Part shown: positions 48,501 through 62,600 of the stretch, one piece after another
Numbering within the stretch: position 1 is the stretch's first letter
Layout: every line of letters begins with the position of its first letter
From: Nymphaea colorata
Lineage: Eukaryota > Streptophyta > Magnoliopsida > Nymphaeales > Nymphaeaceae
Assembly (NCBI RefSeq): GCF_008831285.2
Contig: NC_045145.1
Coordinates: 13,594,040-13,658,039 of the forward strand
Length of the DNA stretch: 64,000 nt
Direction: 5' to 3'
Made by a program: the position numbers and the translations under genes
Notes under the pieces: generated by a model
Told to the model about the DNA's origin: nothing
Seen by the model: only the letters and a program-made list of their open reading frames with translations
The model's database searches: none

Positions 48501-51500
48501 AATGAACAACCATTGAGTATGAAAATGATTGTGGAGTTTCTGATCCCTAAGTCATTTTTTTCAATTATTACCTTCAGTATATCAATGTGCAACAGGTTAT
48601 TAATTTCTATGCTTTGCTCATTTGCATTTTCTTTCTTTATGATTTTAATTGTTTAGCATTTTAAGAATGTTTTGATACTGATTCTTGCTATAATTTAGAG
48701 GTGCCATTATCTTCCCATGCCTGCTTGGTGTTTGAATTTGAGGTGCCAAAATGGCCTAAAAGTGTTAATGTCAATTGTGTTCAGGGACTGAGCACTCAAA
48801 AAGATCTGATAAACATATATAACTTTTGTATATATATTTCATGGCACATTGTCCTGGACTATGACATATGGTGTTTTTTTTTCGATAAGAAAGCTGGTAG
48901 AAAATTTGACTGCTTCCAGCTTGAAATTTTTAGGAGAGTGACGGGTTGTTCTTCCTTTGAATTGCAAGAACATCATTGCATTTTTCTCCTATCACATATT
49001 AATGTTAACCAATAAAAAAATAATATTTTTTATTTTTCTTTGCATATTGTTTTTCTTTCCTGGAAGGCAGCAGATTCTGATAATGTAGGTGAACTCCCTA
49101 TTTGTTCCTTACGTCAAACAAGAAGAAGCAAAAGTGGAAAATGTTCTCCAAAACTTAGTGGGGAAGACATCCAACTTTTGGAAATAGAAGCATTGGGTGA
49201 CCAGAAAACTGAAGAGGGAGGAGTAAGCTTTGAACGCATAGAAGGTTTTGATAAGTCGTGTTGTGAGGATGAAGAGTGTGGTGACTCTAAGGTGCTGCTG
49301 GCGACAGATGAGGTAAATAGCTACCTAGTCTTAAGCTTATATAATTTGTGAAGGAGCAAATGATGCTCTATCTTTTTGAACTGGTCCAACACATACTGCT
49401 GAATGTCTGAGAATCCTTTGTGTTTGATATGCTGGTTTTTCTTGTTCCATCTTGTCTTATGTCAGATTCTGCCCCTATGCTATTACTTCCCATTAAAGTT
49501 TGGGCTGTAGTATTGTCAAACAGAAATTCCAATATTCTATATTATGTTTGTTTTCTTGTCAAACAGAAGTTTTAATGTTCTTTGTTATGTTGGTTTTCTT
49601 GTCACCTTACCTGGATTCACTTACTTGATGCAGAAAATTTTCCTGTAGAAAATGGTTTTCTTGTTACATCGTTGTGGATTATATGAACTCTGTTGGCTGA
49701 CTGTACTGCTTTGTAATATTTTATGGTAAATGGCTTTCGACAATATTAACCTTTTTGTTTGTGCGCATTAAATGTTTTTACTTAGGGAAAAAAGGCAGCA
49801 TGTGTTCAGTGTTGTGTTGGGCAACTATATTCAGCATAATACATCTAGGAGATCGTGGAGGATATAATTTGATTGAAAATTATGGTGTTGCCTATTTTCC
49901 TGCACCAGTGTAGGCCCAGATGTTAAGAAAAATCCTGATAAATGCACCCCTGCTCATTGGTTTCTTGAGAGGAGAATGGATATGTTGGAATGTTGCTACT
50001 GGTATTTCATTCTTTGTGATACCATCTGTGTTTGTTCATTGCTGGTGCATGTCAAAAAAGAAGGGACCTTTACATTTTTGTTTGCTGCTCCTCCGTTATG
50101 GCATCATCTATTCTTTTTCCATTGAGATCAAATGCAATTCTCCATTGTCTATGCAAATATTTGCTGTGAGATTGAATGTAAATTGTCCTTTTAGTTTTTT
50201 TTTTTTTGTATTTTTGTTCTCTTGACATCTTGCCTTCATTTTTTTCTCCATTGTCTATGTAAATATTTGCTGATCCAAGTGATTCCAATTCCTTTTTTTG
50301 CTAGTGCATTATTATGGTAGCCTTAACTGAAAGGTTGTCCCAAGGTCTATCCTAGTAGATTTTGTTTGACTTTTTCAGTTTTTGGAAGAAGAGTATATTG
50401 TGTTTTTTTCACCTTCACCTTCTAACCTGCTACTGCTACTGCTACTTCACGCATGAAACTGTGCAGCAAAATAGCCAATCTTTTGTTATGGTTAAAAGTT
50501 AAAAGAGACAAATAAAATTTCTATTGTTCATGATATCTTTGCCAAGGGACTTTAATCCCGATCACTTCATTTTTCCTTTCGCTCCACAAAACAAGGGTGT
50601 ATGCAGTATAACTTATCCTTTATCTATTTATCTGAGATTATTAAACGTCAAGATAATATTGTTGTTGAAACTCACAGTTGGAGAGAGAGAGTCGAAATTT
50701 TTTCTTTCTTCTATTAGCTAACCCTAATCTTTAACTGGCGGCAAGACTCCTTACAAAAGAGACCCACACAAATATAAGAGATGCCTAAAGAAGACTCTTA
50801 ACTCTCTAAAAAAATCAGACAACTATCAAACATGAACATAAATTTTCTAATTTCAACACTCTCCCTAAGCTGGAGCATATATGTCAACCATGCTTAGCTT
50901 GTTACAATATCTAGAAAAATCACCAATAGGGAGGGCATTCGTAAACATATCTGCTGCTTGATCTTCAGAAGCTACATGAACAGTAGGCACAACACCTCCT
51001 TGTACTAGATCCCAAGCATAATGACAATCCAACTCGATTGGCTTTGTTCTCTCATGAAACATTGTATGTATTACTAGCAATTTAAGTGGTAGCCTTGTTA
51101 TTACAATACATTTTCATAGAAAGAGGAATATGAAAACTTAGATTTATTAGCATAGATTTAGCCCAAGTCATCTCAGTAGTCATTTGAACCAATGTTGTAA
51201 AAAGCGTATCGTAAGCCGTATCAGTCTGGCTTTAAGATACGCTGTATCGTAGTATCATATTTTTTTTAAATAAATCAGAAAAATAGGAAAAAAATTCGTA
51301 AAATTCATAAAAAATCAATAAAAATAAAGAATAATATGTTCTTCATAAAAAACATGTTTTACAGAATGATAGACTTATTATTGTTATAAAGTTATAGTTC
51401 ATCATTCGTAAACATCAAAATTCATCCTAGAAAGCACAAGTCAACAATTACATAACTTATATCATAATTTCATAACCATAGATTCATAAGTCGTAAGGTC

Positions 51501-54500
51501 TATAAGTCTATGAGATGCCACATCAAAAGACAAGTTTTAAATGTTATGTATTACATGACAAGATGATAATGAAATTGTGAAAATGTTCAATGTCAATACA
51601 TATAAAATGAAAGCACTCTTGACTTTCATTCATAATCTTCATCATATTCATTCTGATCCTCATCTCCATCTTCTTCTTCATCTTCATCTTCATGATTTAA
51701 AAAAACCCCTTTCCTCCCAACAAGAATCAACCACCCACGCACAAATCCACATTTTAATCGATGATTTCACGGTGGAAATCGATGATTTCTCTTCAAGGCG
51801 GCACAATTTCTAGGTTAGAAATGAAGAAGAGGCGGGTTTTTATAAAGGAAACTCGAAAAAGGAGAATCAGCCTGTATTGTATGATACAGGGTTTGTATCG
51901 TACGATACGTACATACAATACACCCCTATTTACCGTACAGGGAGTGTATCGTATCGTATTTTGGTAAACGATACGATACATATCGTATTTTGGTAAACGA
52001 TGCGGTACGTATCGTACAATATGGTCCCGTTCATACGATACATACAACACTAGTTTGAACCATTGCTCTATATTTTGATTCCGCACTTGACCTATAAATC
52101 ACATTTTGTTTCTTGCTTCTCCATGACATGAGGTTGTCTTCAGCAAAAACACAGAAACCCGTGGTGGATTTTCTGTCGTCAACAGACCCTGCATAGTTAG
52201 CATCATTATAAGCAACAATCTCTAGAGAATCACCTTTCTTGAATAGGAGGCCTCTGCCTGGGGATGACTAGATATTTTAAAACCATCAATCCAACATCCA
52301 AGTAAACTTTTATGGGCTTTTTCATAAACTGACTTAGCTTCCCAACGGCAAAACTAGTGTCTGGCCTAGTCACAGTGACATAAATAAGTTTGCCAATGCG
52401 AGACTTGTAAGGTCGTGAATCCATTAGCTCCGATTGATCATCGTGGAGATGAAGACGTGGATTCATAGGAAGATTAGCAGACGTGGCTCTTAACAATTCC
52501 TGTATCCTGCAATAGGTTAAGTACATATTTCCTCTGAGACAAACCACACTTTCCCTGTTATGGGCAAACTTCAGTCCCAAGAAAATACCATAACATAAGT
52601 GACCAAGATCTTTCATGACGAAGTGCCTCTAAAGGAAAGTATTTGTATCTGAAATCTCTTGAATGCCATCAATATTTACTATCAAAACAACTATACCTTT
52701 GGAGGTTTTCTTGATAAATAGAGAATCCTCCAAAGGGGTCTCTCAAATCTAGACTCTGAAACAACTTCAAATAATTTGTGGAACCATGCCCTGATACTCT
52801 GCTTGAGTCCATAAATTATTTTCTTCGGATGTCACACTTTCTTACACTCTCTGTTGCTCGAACCATGGGGGTTGTTGCATATATACAGTCTCTTCAAGAT
52901 CACCATAGAGGAAGACATTCTTCACATCCAGTTGATACATAGGCCAATCAGAGTGCACCACAATAGAGATAATGAGCCGATTAGTTCCCAACCTGGCTAC
53001 AGGAGAAAATGTTTCAAAGAAGTCAACTCTATATGTTTGGATGTATCCCTTAGCCATCAATCGAGCTTTATATCTTTGTAGGGATCCATTTGGATGATAC
53101 TTGATTGTAAAGATCCATTTGGAGCCAACAATATCACAATCTGAAGGAGGGTCAACCAACTCCCAAGTACCACGTTGTAAGAGGGCATCCATTTCATCCT
53201 GCATAGTCTCTCTCCATTTACAGTCCAGTAATGCCTGTTGATGATTAGTAGGTACAATATGAACTGACATAGCATGGAAAAACTGCTTTAAACTGTTACC
53301 ACGAAAACAAACTGTGAGATATGATGCAATGGTACACTATCTCTTGCCTTTGTGCAGGGCTATAGTCAAGTCCTGAGATGGATCAATGTCAAGTATCCTC
53401 ACTTCAGTGGTGCTCACTCTCTCAGAAAACTGATGGTCAATCATGAGAGGGGTTCGGTCGGCGGGTGTAGACCAATGGGGATCTTGGAACCGGTTCATAG
53501 TTAGAGTAGAGGAAGGAAAAGAGTCAAAAGACTGTAATGGGTAATGGGACTAGAGGAATAGGTAAAGGAATGGGAGGAGACATCTCAAAGGACATAGAAG
53601 GAGCATGAAAGATGGGTTGAGACTCAAAGAAAGTGACATCCACATTAATATATTCTTTGTGAGTTAATGGCGGATCAAAGTAGTTGTAACCTTTTTGGTT
53701 TTGATAATAGCCAATGAACACACATTTAATGGCTTGAATAACGAGTTTATCACATTTAGGCCCAATAATTTGAACAAAACAAGTACAACCAGATACTTTG
53801 GGGGCTAATGGGAAATAATGGTCGATTAGGGTAAACAAGTTTAATAAGAACTTTGTTGTCAGTTGAGGATGATGGTAAACGATTGGTTAATTAACAAGTC
53901 ATGGGTATGACATCTCCCCATAAGTATGCATATACATGATTATGTAGCATTAGAGTACATGCAACAGTAAGAAGTTGCCAATGTTTTCTTTTGGCAACTC
54001 CATTCTGCTGCGAGGTATGAGGACATGTAGATTGAGGAGATATGCCATTTTCAGTATAAAAGGTTATTAGGATCGATGATTTGAACTCAAGAGCATTATA
54101 GTGTAAATAGACTTGACATAAGACCAAAATGAGTTTTTATTTCAATAATCAAGTTTTTGAGAGTACAAATGACTTCAAACCTTTTTTTCTAAAGAAATAT
54201 CCAATTAACTCTAGAGTAATCATCGACAACAACAAGAAAATGTCGAAATTTAGATCGGATAGCAACCCTGCTAGGGCCCCACACTGAACATGAAGAAGAT
54301 CAAACAACCCTTGACGAAGACTCGAAGGAAAACTACTACAAGTGTGCTTGCCAAGTTGACAAGCCTCACACTGAAATATGACTATGAGACTGACATATGA
54401 GGTAGGATGTAACAAAGCTTGAACCTTGAAGGATGTTCGAGCCTGAGATGCCACTCGAAGGATGAAGACTTTAATGTAGAAGAGGAAGCTGCAAATCCCA

Positions 54501-57500
54501 TAGGATCCGATAGGATGTAGACTCTCCTTTTCTCATTGTCGTGACCAATCGTCTTCCCGGTTTGTAAGTCCTGAAATGAGTACAAATCAAGATAAAAAGT
54601 AACTCGACAATGTAAATCAGTAGTCAACTACTTAGCAGATAGTTAATGAGATGGAAATTGAGGAACATATAAGACATGTGGAATGGTCGTGGACTGAGAA
54701 AGCTTCACATCTCCATAACTTAAAATAAGAGATATTCTACCATCTATAATTTTCACATGACATGGCTATAAGAATCTATACAAGGAGATGAAAGAAGTAA
54801 GTCTACTGCATAAATGTCTCCATGCTCGTGAGTCAATAATCTAAGAAATACCTGAATCAGGTGTGGATGTACCCACAGAGAGAGCTCGATCAATCAAAGC
54901 TTGAAAGTTGAAGCTTGTGAGACTTTGTGTGTCAAAAATTGTTCGTACTCTGATATGTCAATATTAACTGTAACAGTCTCAGGCATTGAGGAAGAAGAGC
55001 CGTCCACAGTAGGTGTGGCTACCTGGCCAGAGCACATAGAAAACTGGGTAGGGCTCTTTCCCAGCTTAGTCACAGTACCCTTGTCCTGTGACGTAGGAGA
55101 TGGACGGCCATGTTTGTCACAACAACGATCCTCCAAATATCCCATCTTCCTACAGTAGATGCATTGGAAGTTGGAACCTCCCATGACCACCAGTTCCACA
55201 ACCTGTATCTCTTCCTTTTGGTATTGTAAGTGCTGCCCTGACCACGACCACCGCCCACAACGAGAGCAGAAGCGGGAGCCTCACCACTCACCAGCTGGTT
55301 GGGACAAAGTAATAGCCAGATGACTAAGTCTATTGTATGCGTTAGAGAGAGTCAAGAATTTCACTCCTAGTGAGCATCTGAGCCTTAGCAACTGCATATT
55401 CTAGTGACAGTCCAACAAGAAACTTTGTGACCATGATAGGCTCAAAGTGTGACTTATAACAAGATTTGCATGGGGGACACAGAAAGTTCAGCCTCTCATA
55501 TGTTGCTTTAACAGATGCAAAGTACTGTGATAAATCCTAATATCCCTGTCGAAGATTGGACAAATCTTCTTCAACTTGAAGAATTTTACTAACGTTTTTG
55601 TCCTACGAGTATGTTTGCCTAAGAATTCTCATACCTCTTTAGCAGTGGTGTAGTGGGCAATAGTGGGAGCAATATGTGGCTGTACACTGTTCATAATCCA
55701 AGACATAACCATGTTATTATCCTCTTCCCATGTCATGTACTTCCCTGACTTGGCAATAGGCTCATCTTCTTCAATTATATGCCTTTTTTGATGACTTGCG
55801 ACATACATCATAAAGGGCCTAGACCACAATTCATAGTTTTGTCAATTTAACTTGACCGTAAACCCATAGGAGAAGGGGTTGCTGGCCACATTATATTCAT
55901 TTCCACAATTTGTTTTGCTGTTTTCAGCCATAATTAAACACAATAGGGAGCTGTATCAAGTGGGAAAGGAACCACCAAAAGTTTGCGGTAGATAGAACAC
56001 ACAAAAGGATGCCCAACTTGTAATTAAGCAGTCACTCAAGAAGCTGATCAGCAAAACAAAAACAGGATATAGCATACGCAGCACCACTAACAACTTATAG
56101 ATAGAGTCGCACCAAGAAAAACCAGCCACAGGATGATTAAACTCATCACACAATCCACATTTATGTCACTAATGCTACAGCCACATCCCACTAACATCAG
56201 AAACAACTTTCTACTCCATGTTACTTTTCCATTTCAGGAGCCTAATCACGTCTACATCAGAAAATGTGATTAGACTCCATGCACAGGGGTGATCAGCAGA
56301 TTAGATCTGATCAGATCCGGATGTTAATTCTTCAGATTTGAATCAGATCTAATCCTTGCAGTAGAGAGGGGAGAAAATCAGATCTGACGTTCCACAAAAA
56401 TCAGACGATCTGAACTGAATCTGATTTAAAGCCAATTAGAGAATACCGACAGAAAAACGCAGTTGCCGGAATCTCCCCACTGCCGTCAGAGTATGCCGGA
56501 AAGTGGTCACCGCCAGTGGAAGTCCAGTGCTGTTGCTGCCGGTGGCTTTGATACCATGTTGAAACTCACGGTAAGAGGGAGAGAGCCGAAAGCTTTTTTT
56601 TATTAGCTGACCCTAATGTCTAACGTAAGAGAGATTAGGGGGCGGCAAGACTTCCTACAAAAGTGAACCACACAAATATAAGAAATGCCTAAAGAAAACT
56701 TTAACTCACTGAAAAATCAGAAAACTACCAAACATGAACATAAACTTTCTAGTTTCAACATTGTTATAACTTATAACCACTCTGTGACACTTCCTTGTTT
56801 TGCGACTAATGGTACTGTGCATTTGCATTGACAGAGGGGCCACATGGCATTATTGCATGGGAATCCAGATTCTGTTTCTCTCTTAAGTGAACAAGTTGTT
56901 GGATGTGAAGGTGCGTGCTCAGCTATTCTTGGCACTGTGATAGTATAAAAATTAGGTATTCCATTATTTTGTGCAAAAAGGTGGTTGTGTTCAGTGATGT
57001 CAGTTGGATAACTTTGTAATCATAATTTTTTTCTTGAATAATGGTATAACCTATATATGTATATTTTCTCTCCAGTCTACAAAGTTAATACATTATCCAA
57101 TGCTTCAGCCATTATTAACGTACATTAAGACAAGTGCACCAACGACTACAATGTTATCCAATACCCAACGACTTTCTTTAGGTTGGTCATAATTTTGAGA
57201 GAAAATACACATATCAGTGATTGAGATAACTTTGTAGTTTGTAGTCATAATTATAAACATTAGGTATTCAATTATATTGTCCAACCTAAAAAAAGTCGTT
57301 ACCCTGATATGTGTACTTGTCTTAATGGCTGACGTATTGGATAAAGTATGTTAGAGGTTTTTATTTGGAGTCAAGTTTGTCTTCTTAATGGCTGAGGTAT
57401 TGGATAATGTATGTTAGAGATGTTTTTATTTGGAGTCAAGTTTGTCTTTGGAATAGATCAAGTGATGCTTCTATTCTATACGTGAAGAAAGTTCCTCTCA

Positions 57501-59570
57501 ATGATCTTTTTAAAAAGATCATTTGGAGGACAGCGTTTGTGAGCAAACCCACTTTCTCATGCTGTTGTTCAGTTCTTAATTTGTAATTAGTAATGTGGCT
57601 TGCCTATTTGGTTGGCAGATAACAGTTCCTCTCTTTGCAATTCTCGGCAAGAACCATGCTGGTTGACACTGAGGGCTAACTGTCACGCTTTCTATGGGGA
57701 TTGTGGTTTCCTGGATGATACCAAGTGAGTGTGACATGGTTAGCTTAGTTTTTGCTTTATCGATTTGCTTTGCATTATATATTGCTTATAGGAGCTATAC
57801 TTGCCTTATTTGGCACCTTTTCTCTGATTGGCCAAAAAGGAAATACTGTTTAACATTTTTTTAAAACCCTTAATGCTTTCTATTCTAGCTACTAGTTTGA
57901 CATCTGTTTTCCTTTCATTTGGTTGTGAAGTATCAAGTCGTCTCGTTCCTCATCTGTACATCCTTTTGTCCATAAGAAGTTGATTCAAATGCAGAAAGCA
58001 TTAATTACCAGGCAGGAAAATTCCCGATTACTTTGTAATGGTAAAGTTTTATACTCTTAGTCTCTCAGTATTTATTGATTTATAGGCTCCTGCTTGATTT
58101 CATTCGTGGCCATTGGCTATTTACGTGATAATATGCACCTTTTCAGTTGGCAGTGGACAAATAAAATCGGAGCCAAGTGGAAGTTCTTGTGTCAAAGAGC
58201 AACATGAGCAATTTGAGGATACTGTAACTGATAGTTCAACAGATCCAACAAGATGCAGACAGTTGGATAGGGCAAGGAAGATGGGTATTTTGGACCTGTC
58301 ACCTGTAGATGAGATTGAGGGAGAGATTTTATTCTTACAGAACAAGCTTTTGGAAAGTGCAGTTGCCAACAAGCGTCGTTGTGGTATTGCTATATTGGCC
58401 ATGTCATTTATAGTGTCTTCCATTCTCCACTCTTGGAACGTCGTTAGCTATTCCTGTAGTACCTTGACTTATGTGGATAAAATGTTTCTATATGTTGTCC
58501 TTCTTCTTCTATTTCCAGTCTCTAACGGTTGGATGCTCTTGTAATTTACATGATTTGATACATTTTGTGCAGATGATTTGGTTTATAAGATCATTACTGG
58601 TCTCCCTAGAGAGCTGGATCTATTAAGGAAGCAGAGGTGGGATGCGTTGGTTGTCAATCAGTTTCTTTGTCAGGTTAGGGAGGCAAAGAAACAGGGAAGG
58701 AAGGAGAAAAGATTTAGAGAAGCTCAGGCTGCAGCCGCTGCTGCAACTGCTGCAGCAGCTGCTTCTTCAAGGTCGTCTTCCTTAAGAAAGGATGCACATG
58801 AAGAGGTTCTTGCCGAAAATACTCATCATGAGGTGTGACATCTCTTTAGGTGATTATTTATTTGTTGTACTTAATGTGCTCATCAATGGCTTGGAATGCT
58901 CAATCCTTGCAGGGTCCTTTAAGGGTTACTTTTACAAGTGGAAGGGCTGGGTCTTACTCTCAGTTGGTTCCTCGCGCAAAGGAAACTCTGTCAAGATTGG
59001 CTGTCACAAAGTTTTCATCAGACAAGCACTCAGAATTTCGCAAAGACCATCCATTCTGTAGTGTTTGTGGAAGACGCGATAGGGTGTCAAACCGTGTCTC
59101 AGTTTGTGCCAGTTGCAAGGTTTTGTATACTTTGTGTGCAATGCTTGTTCTAGTAAAGGTCTTTGGTGCTTATAGGATTAAGGCATGGTTTACTGTGCAG
59201 GTTGCTGTTCACATGGATTGCTATCACATACTTAAGAATCATGTTGCACCATGGTGTTGTGAACTTTGCGAAGACTTTTATAGGCAGTATAGAGGATCTG
59301 TGCATATGAATATCCGCGAGAGGCCTGACACTGAATGCAGCTTATGTGGGCGACTAGGTGGTGCATTTCGCAAAACTACTGATGCACAATGGGTTCATGT
59401 TACATGTGCTGAGGTATTAAATACTTTTGTTCTTTTAGTGCTTGCATGTGCACGAAGAAGTGTTTGCTGCAATTACAATTTGATTAGTATGTACCTTTAA
59501 GTTGGTTATTCAAACTTTAAGGTTGGTAATTGTTTTCTTTGTTAATTTGTGGCATTTAGGGGGGGGGGGG

Positions 59571-59618
<48 letters not shown>

Positions 59619-62600
59619 CCCCAGTGTGGGGATTGTTTGAGAAAACCTTCTTGTCAGAGTTTTTGGAAAGTCTTAGGACTGTATATAGTTAAGATTCACC
59701 ACCTTGTGGCTTAGTTTATACTTTATAGTCCTCTTTGGAAGCTTAGTTAGTTAATAAGATCCATAAGCACAGGTGTTCTGGTAGGTTTTGGCTGGGAGCA
59801 TTATTGAAACGATGTTTTAGTACTTGGACTTAAGGTTCAATCCCGAGGACTTGTATTCCTTCAGGAGGATAGATGTAACATGGCAATTGTTTGATTTGGA
59901 AAATTTGATTGTTATATGTATTTTTCTCCTTGCTACTTTCTCCCTGCTTTATAACTTTTTTCTTTTAGGTGATTATTGGGCATGCAGATGCAGGTATTTG
60001 TAGGACCAGGAACTGATGCCAATTTGGTTCAGCTTATTTGATAAAATAAACATCTTTTGCAATGATTATTGTTAGATATCCCTTCTCCGTGTTTGAAATT
60101 ATTCTCTGGGTTCAGGTCGCTAGCAAGTTTATACATAAGATTGTGCTTCCTGCCCAGTGATTCCTCTTTTATTATGGGCTGGTGTAAATTTTTTTGCACA
60201 TTTTTCCAAATTAGATCTGCTTTTTGTCACTAATGTGTATTTTTTAATGGTTTTCTTAATAATAGTGGCAGTCAACGAAGTGACAAGGATTTTTTTTTTG
60301 TGCTGTAGTGGTTGCTGGAATCAACATATGTGAGGGGACAACCATACCCAGTCGAAGGAATGGTATGTATGTATTTTGTGCTTGACGGTTTTCCTGTATG
60401 TGCATGTCCAGTTGAGATTTTATTTTTCCATGCCAGATATGATAATTTCTTGGTCTAGTTTATTTCTCTTTCCTTTATATCTTTTTTCCTTTGCTTTCAT
60501 GCCTTAGACTCATATATAAGAATGCTAGACAACAATTTGTGCTTAATCACCTTTTGTTTTGTAGGAATCTCTTTCTAAAGAAAGAGATTTGCATACTTGC
60601 TGCTTTTGCCGAAGTAAACAGGGTGTATGCATAAAGGTGCTGTTCAATTGTTTCTTAGTTTGTTTTCTTTTTTTGGTATGAAAGTGTAGACTCAACATTA
60701 CTTTTGTTTTTGTCCTGCAGTGTAGTTTTGATGACTGCAATAGTACCTTTCATCCTTCTTGTGCCAAGGAGGCCAACTTGTATACAAGTGTAAAGGTTAT
60801 TGAGGGAAGGATTAAGCATAAAGCTTATTGCAGGGCCCATGGGCCAGATCAGATGGAAAAGGTTCATTTTGCTTTGTCCTTTTAGCTTTGCAGCATTTTA
60901 TGGACTTTCTTGGATGTTGTATCTGCTGTTATGGTTAAGATACTGTATCTGATTATTTGCTAATAAACAATGCAGGTTGAGTCCAAATCTCATGGATCAG
61001 AAGAGCTATCCATAATCAAAAGGATGCGGGTTAGGGGAAATTTCCAATCTTTTTCCTTTTATATGCCTTCCCATTCTTTGAAGAGAAAGATTTGTCTTTT
61101 CTATGAAATTGCCCTATCAATTTGTCATGTTGAGCATGTACATGCATCATTATACTTGCTATCCAATGGTTCCAATCTAACTGCTGGAAAACCTGATTGT
61201 AGCTCCGCTCTTTCACAAAGGCTGGTTTTACTGTTCATGGTTCATCTAGTGTTATGTTTATTGCTTGATTTATTTGACGGCTTTTATGTTTTATCTCATT
61301 GTGTATTCTTCAAGCTGTCAGGCTGTTCTAGACATTCTTCAACAATCAGAGCCTGTTGATATATGATTTTCTTGATATAGATGCCTTGTAATGGATCTGG
61401 AAAATATGCCTAAATGACTTAAGTGATTGGCGAGCCAATAAGATCTAAGTTCATGGGGTTTATATCTACCTGTACTTGTCTAAGATGTATTTACCAAGAT
61501 GTGGATGTACAAGTAGTTTTGGAATGTGCTTCCTGCTTGTCAGTAAGCTAGTACTAAGTTACTAACTACTAACTAATGGCTTATTTCTCAACTGCTTAAG
61601 GTCTTGGTGATAGGTTAACACAACTCACTCAGATCAGCCTTGGTCAGCTATGTTAATGGGTTCTAGGGCCTCCTAGCTGATCAATAACCATGATCTGTTT
61701 TGGTCAAAAGTTAATTATAAATAATGAGCCTAAAATTGGTTAATCTAAGCATGTTTTGGTGATAATATGTAGGCCAAACATTATAAGGGCTTAAATCAAT
61801 TATTTGATTTTCATGGCCGGTACAGTTTGTGTTCTACATCAGAACTTGATGTAGGAGCTGACTTCTACGTTGTTGGGCATGAAAATGATGCTCGTTGCAA
61901 TGAGTTCTCTTGGGGGTTTGTGGTTCATGAATTTAATTCTTCCTCTGTGGTTAGGGATATAATGTGTTTTTTTCCTCAGTGGTTGGGGATAGGCGTTGTT
62001 GCTAATATTGGCCAAACAGCGATAATATCCATTTGCTGCTATTGATTCAAGTGAGATTACTCTGTACAGCAATTATGTTATTATCTAGCTCCGCAATAAC
62101 TTTAACTTTATGAGAACGAGCCTGCTCCAGTATGGAGTGGCCAACTATGGAATGTGTGAAACTGAGTGAGGAGTAGTTTCTAATAGGTATGCTTTTGAGT
62201 TATGCCCTAATGAAAAATATATACTCGCACAATTCACAGGTAGATGGATTACTGCCTACAGTCTAGTTTGAGAATACCAGAAACTCGAACTGACTAGGTC
62301 TAGTTCTTGCTGTTTAAAACGAAGCTGAATGTGAGTTTTCATGCATTCTCGCATGCTCACCAGTAAAAATATGTATACGTATATAGATTTGTACATGCTT
62401 AACCTGGTTTTGGAAAATTTGACATTTTTTGTTATCATTCTTGACCCGTTACATCTTAGCACAGCTGGAAGCTACAACATTCACCATCTTTTAGTTGAGT
62501 TGAAATTTAATTTTGGAAACCCCAAATATGCCATTTATGGTGTTTCCAATTTAAGAGATTGGAGACTGTAAATATACTGCCTTTCACTCGTTATATGGAA

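Larger units (their letters stand above)
50663..56760 (-). mobile_element. Degenerate Ty1/copia LTR retrotransposon in a PHD-gene intron
   Basis: Terminal repeats at 50663-50858 and 56557-56760 both begin TGTTGAAACTCAC and end TTTCAACA. The element reads on the minus strand. Next to its 5' repeat is TGGTATCAAAGCC, an initiator-Met tRNA primer site, and next to the 3' repeat a purine tract (TTAGGGAGAG). In order on minus are gag (start 55931), a zinc knuckle, a pre-integrase region, integrase, reverse transcriptase and RNase H: the copia order. It is dead: gag has a stop after 29 codons (55844-55842), the frame shifts often, and the terminal repeats have diverged with indels. The flanks share TTGT (50659-50662 and 56761-56764), suggesting an eroded 5-bp duplication. 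It sits antisense between exons 4 and 5 of the PHD gene. Confidence 0.93.

Noticed and set aside
48701-49015. Extra exon of the PHD gene
   Set aside because: T-rich, hydrophobic translation, no matching splice sites; it is intron.
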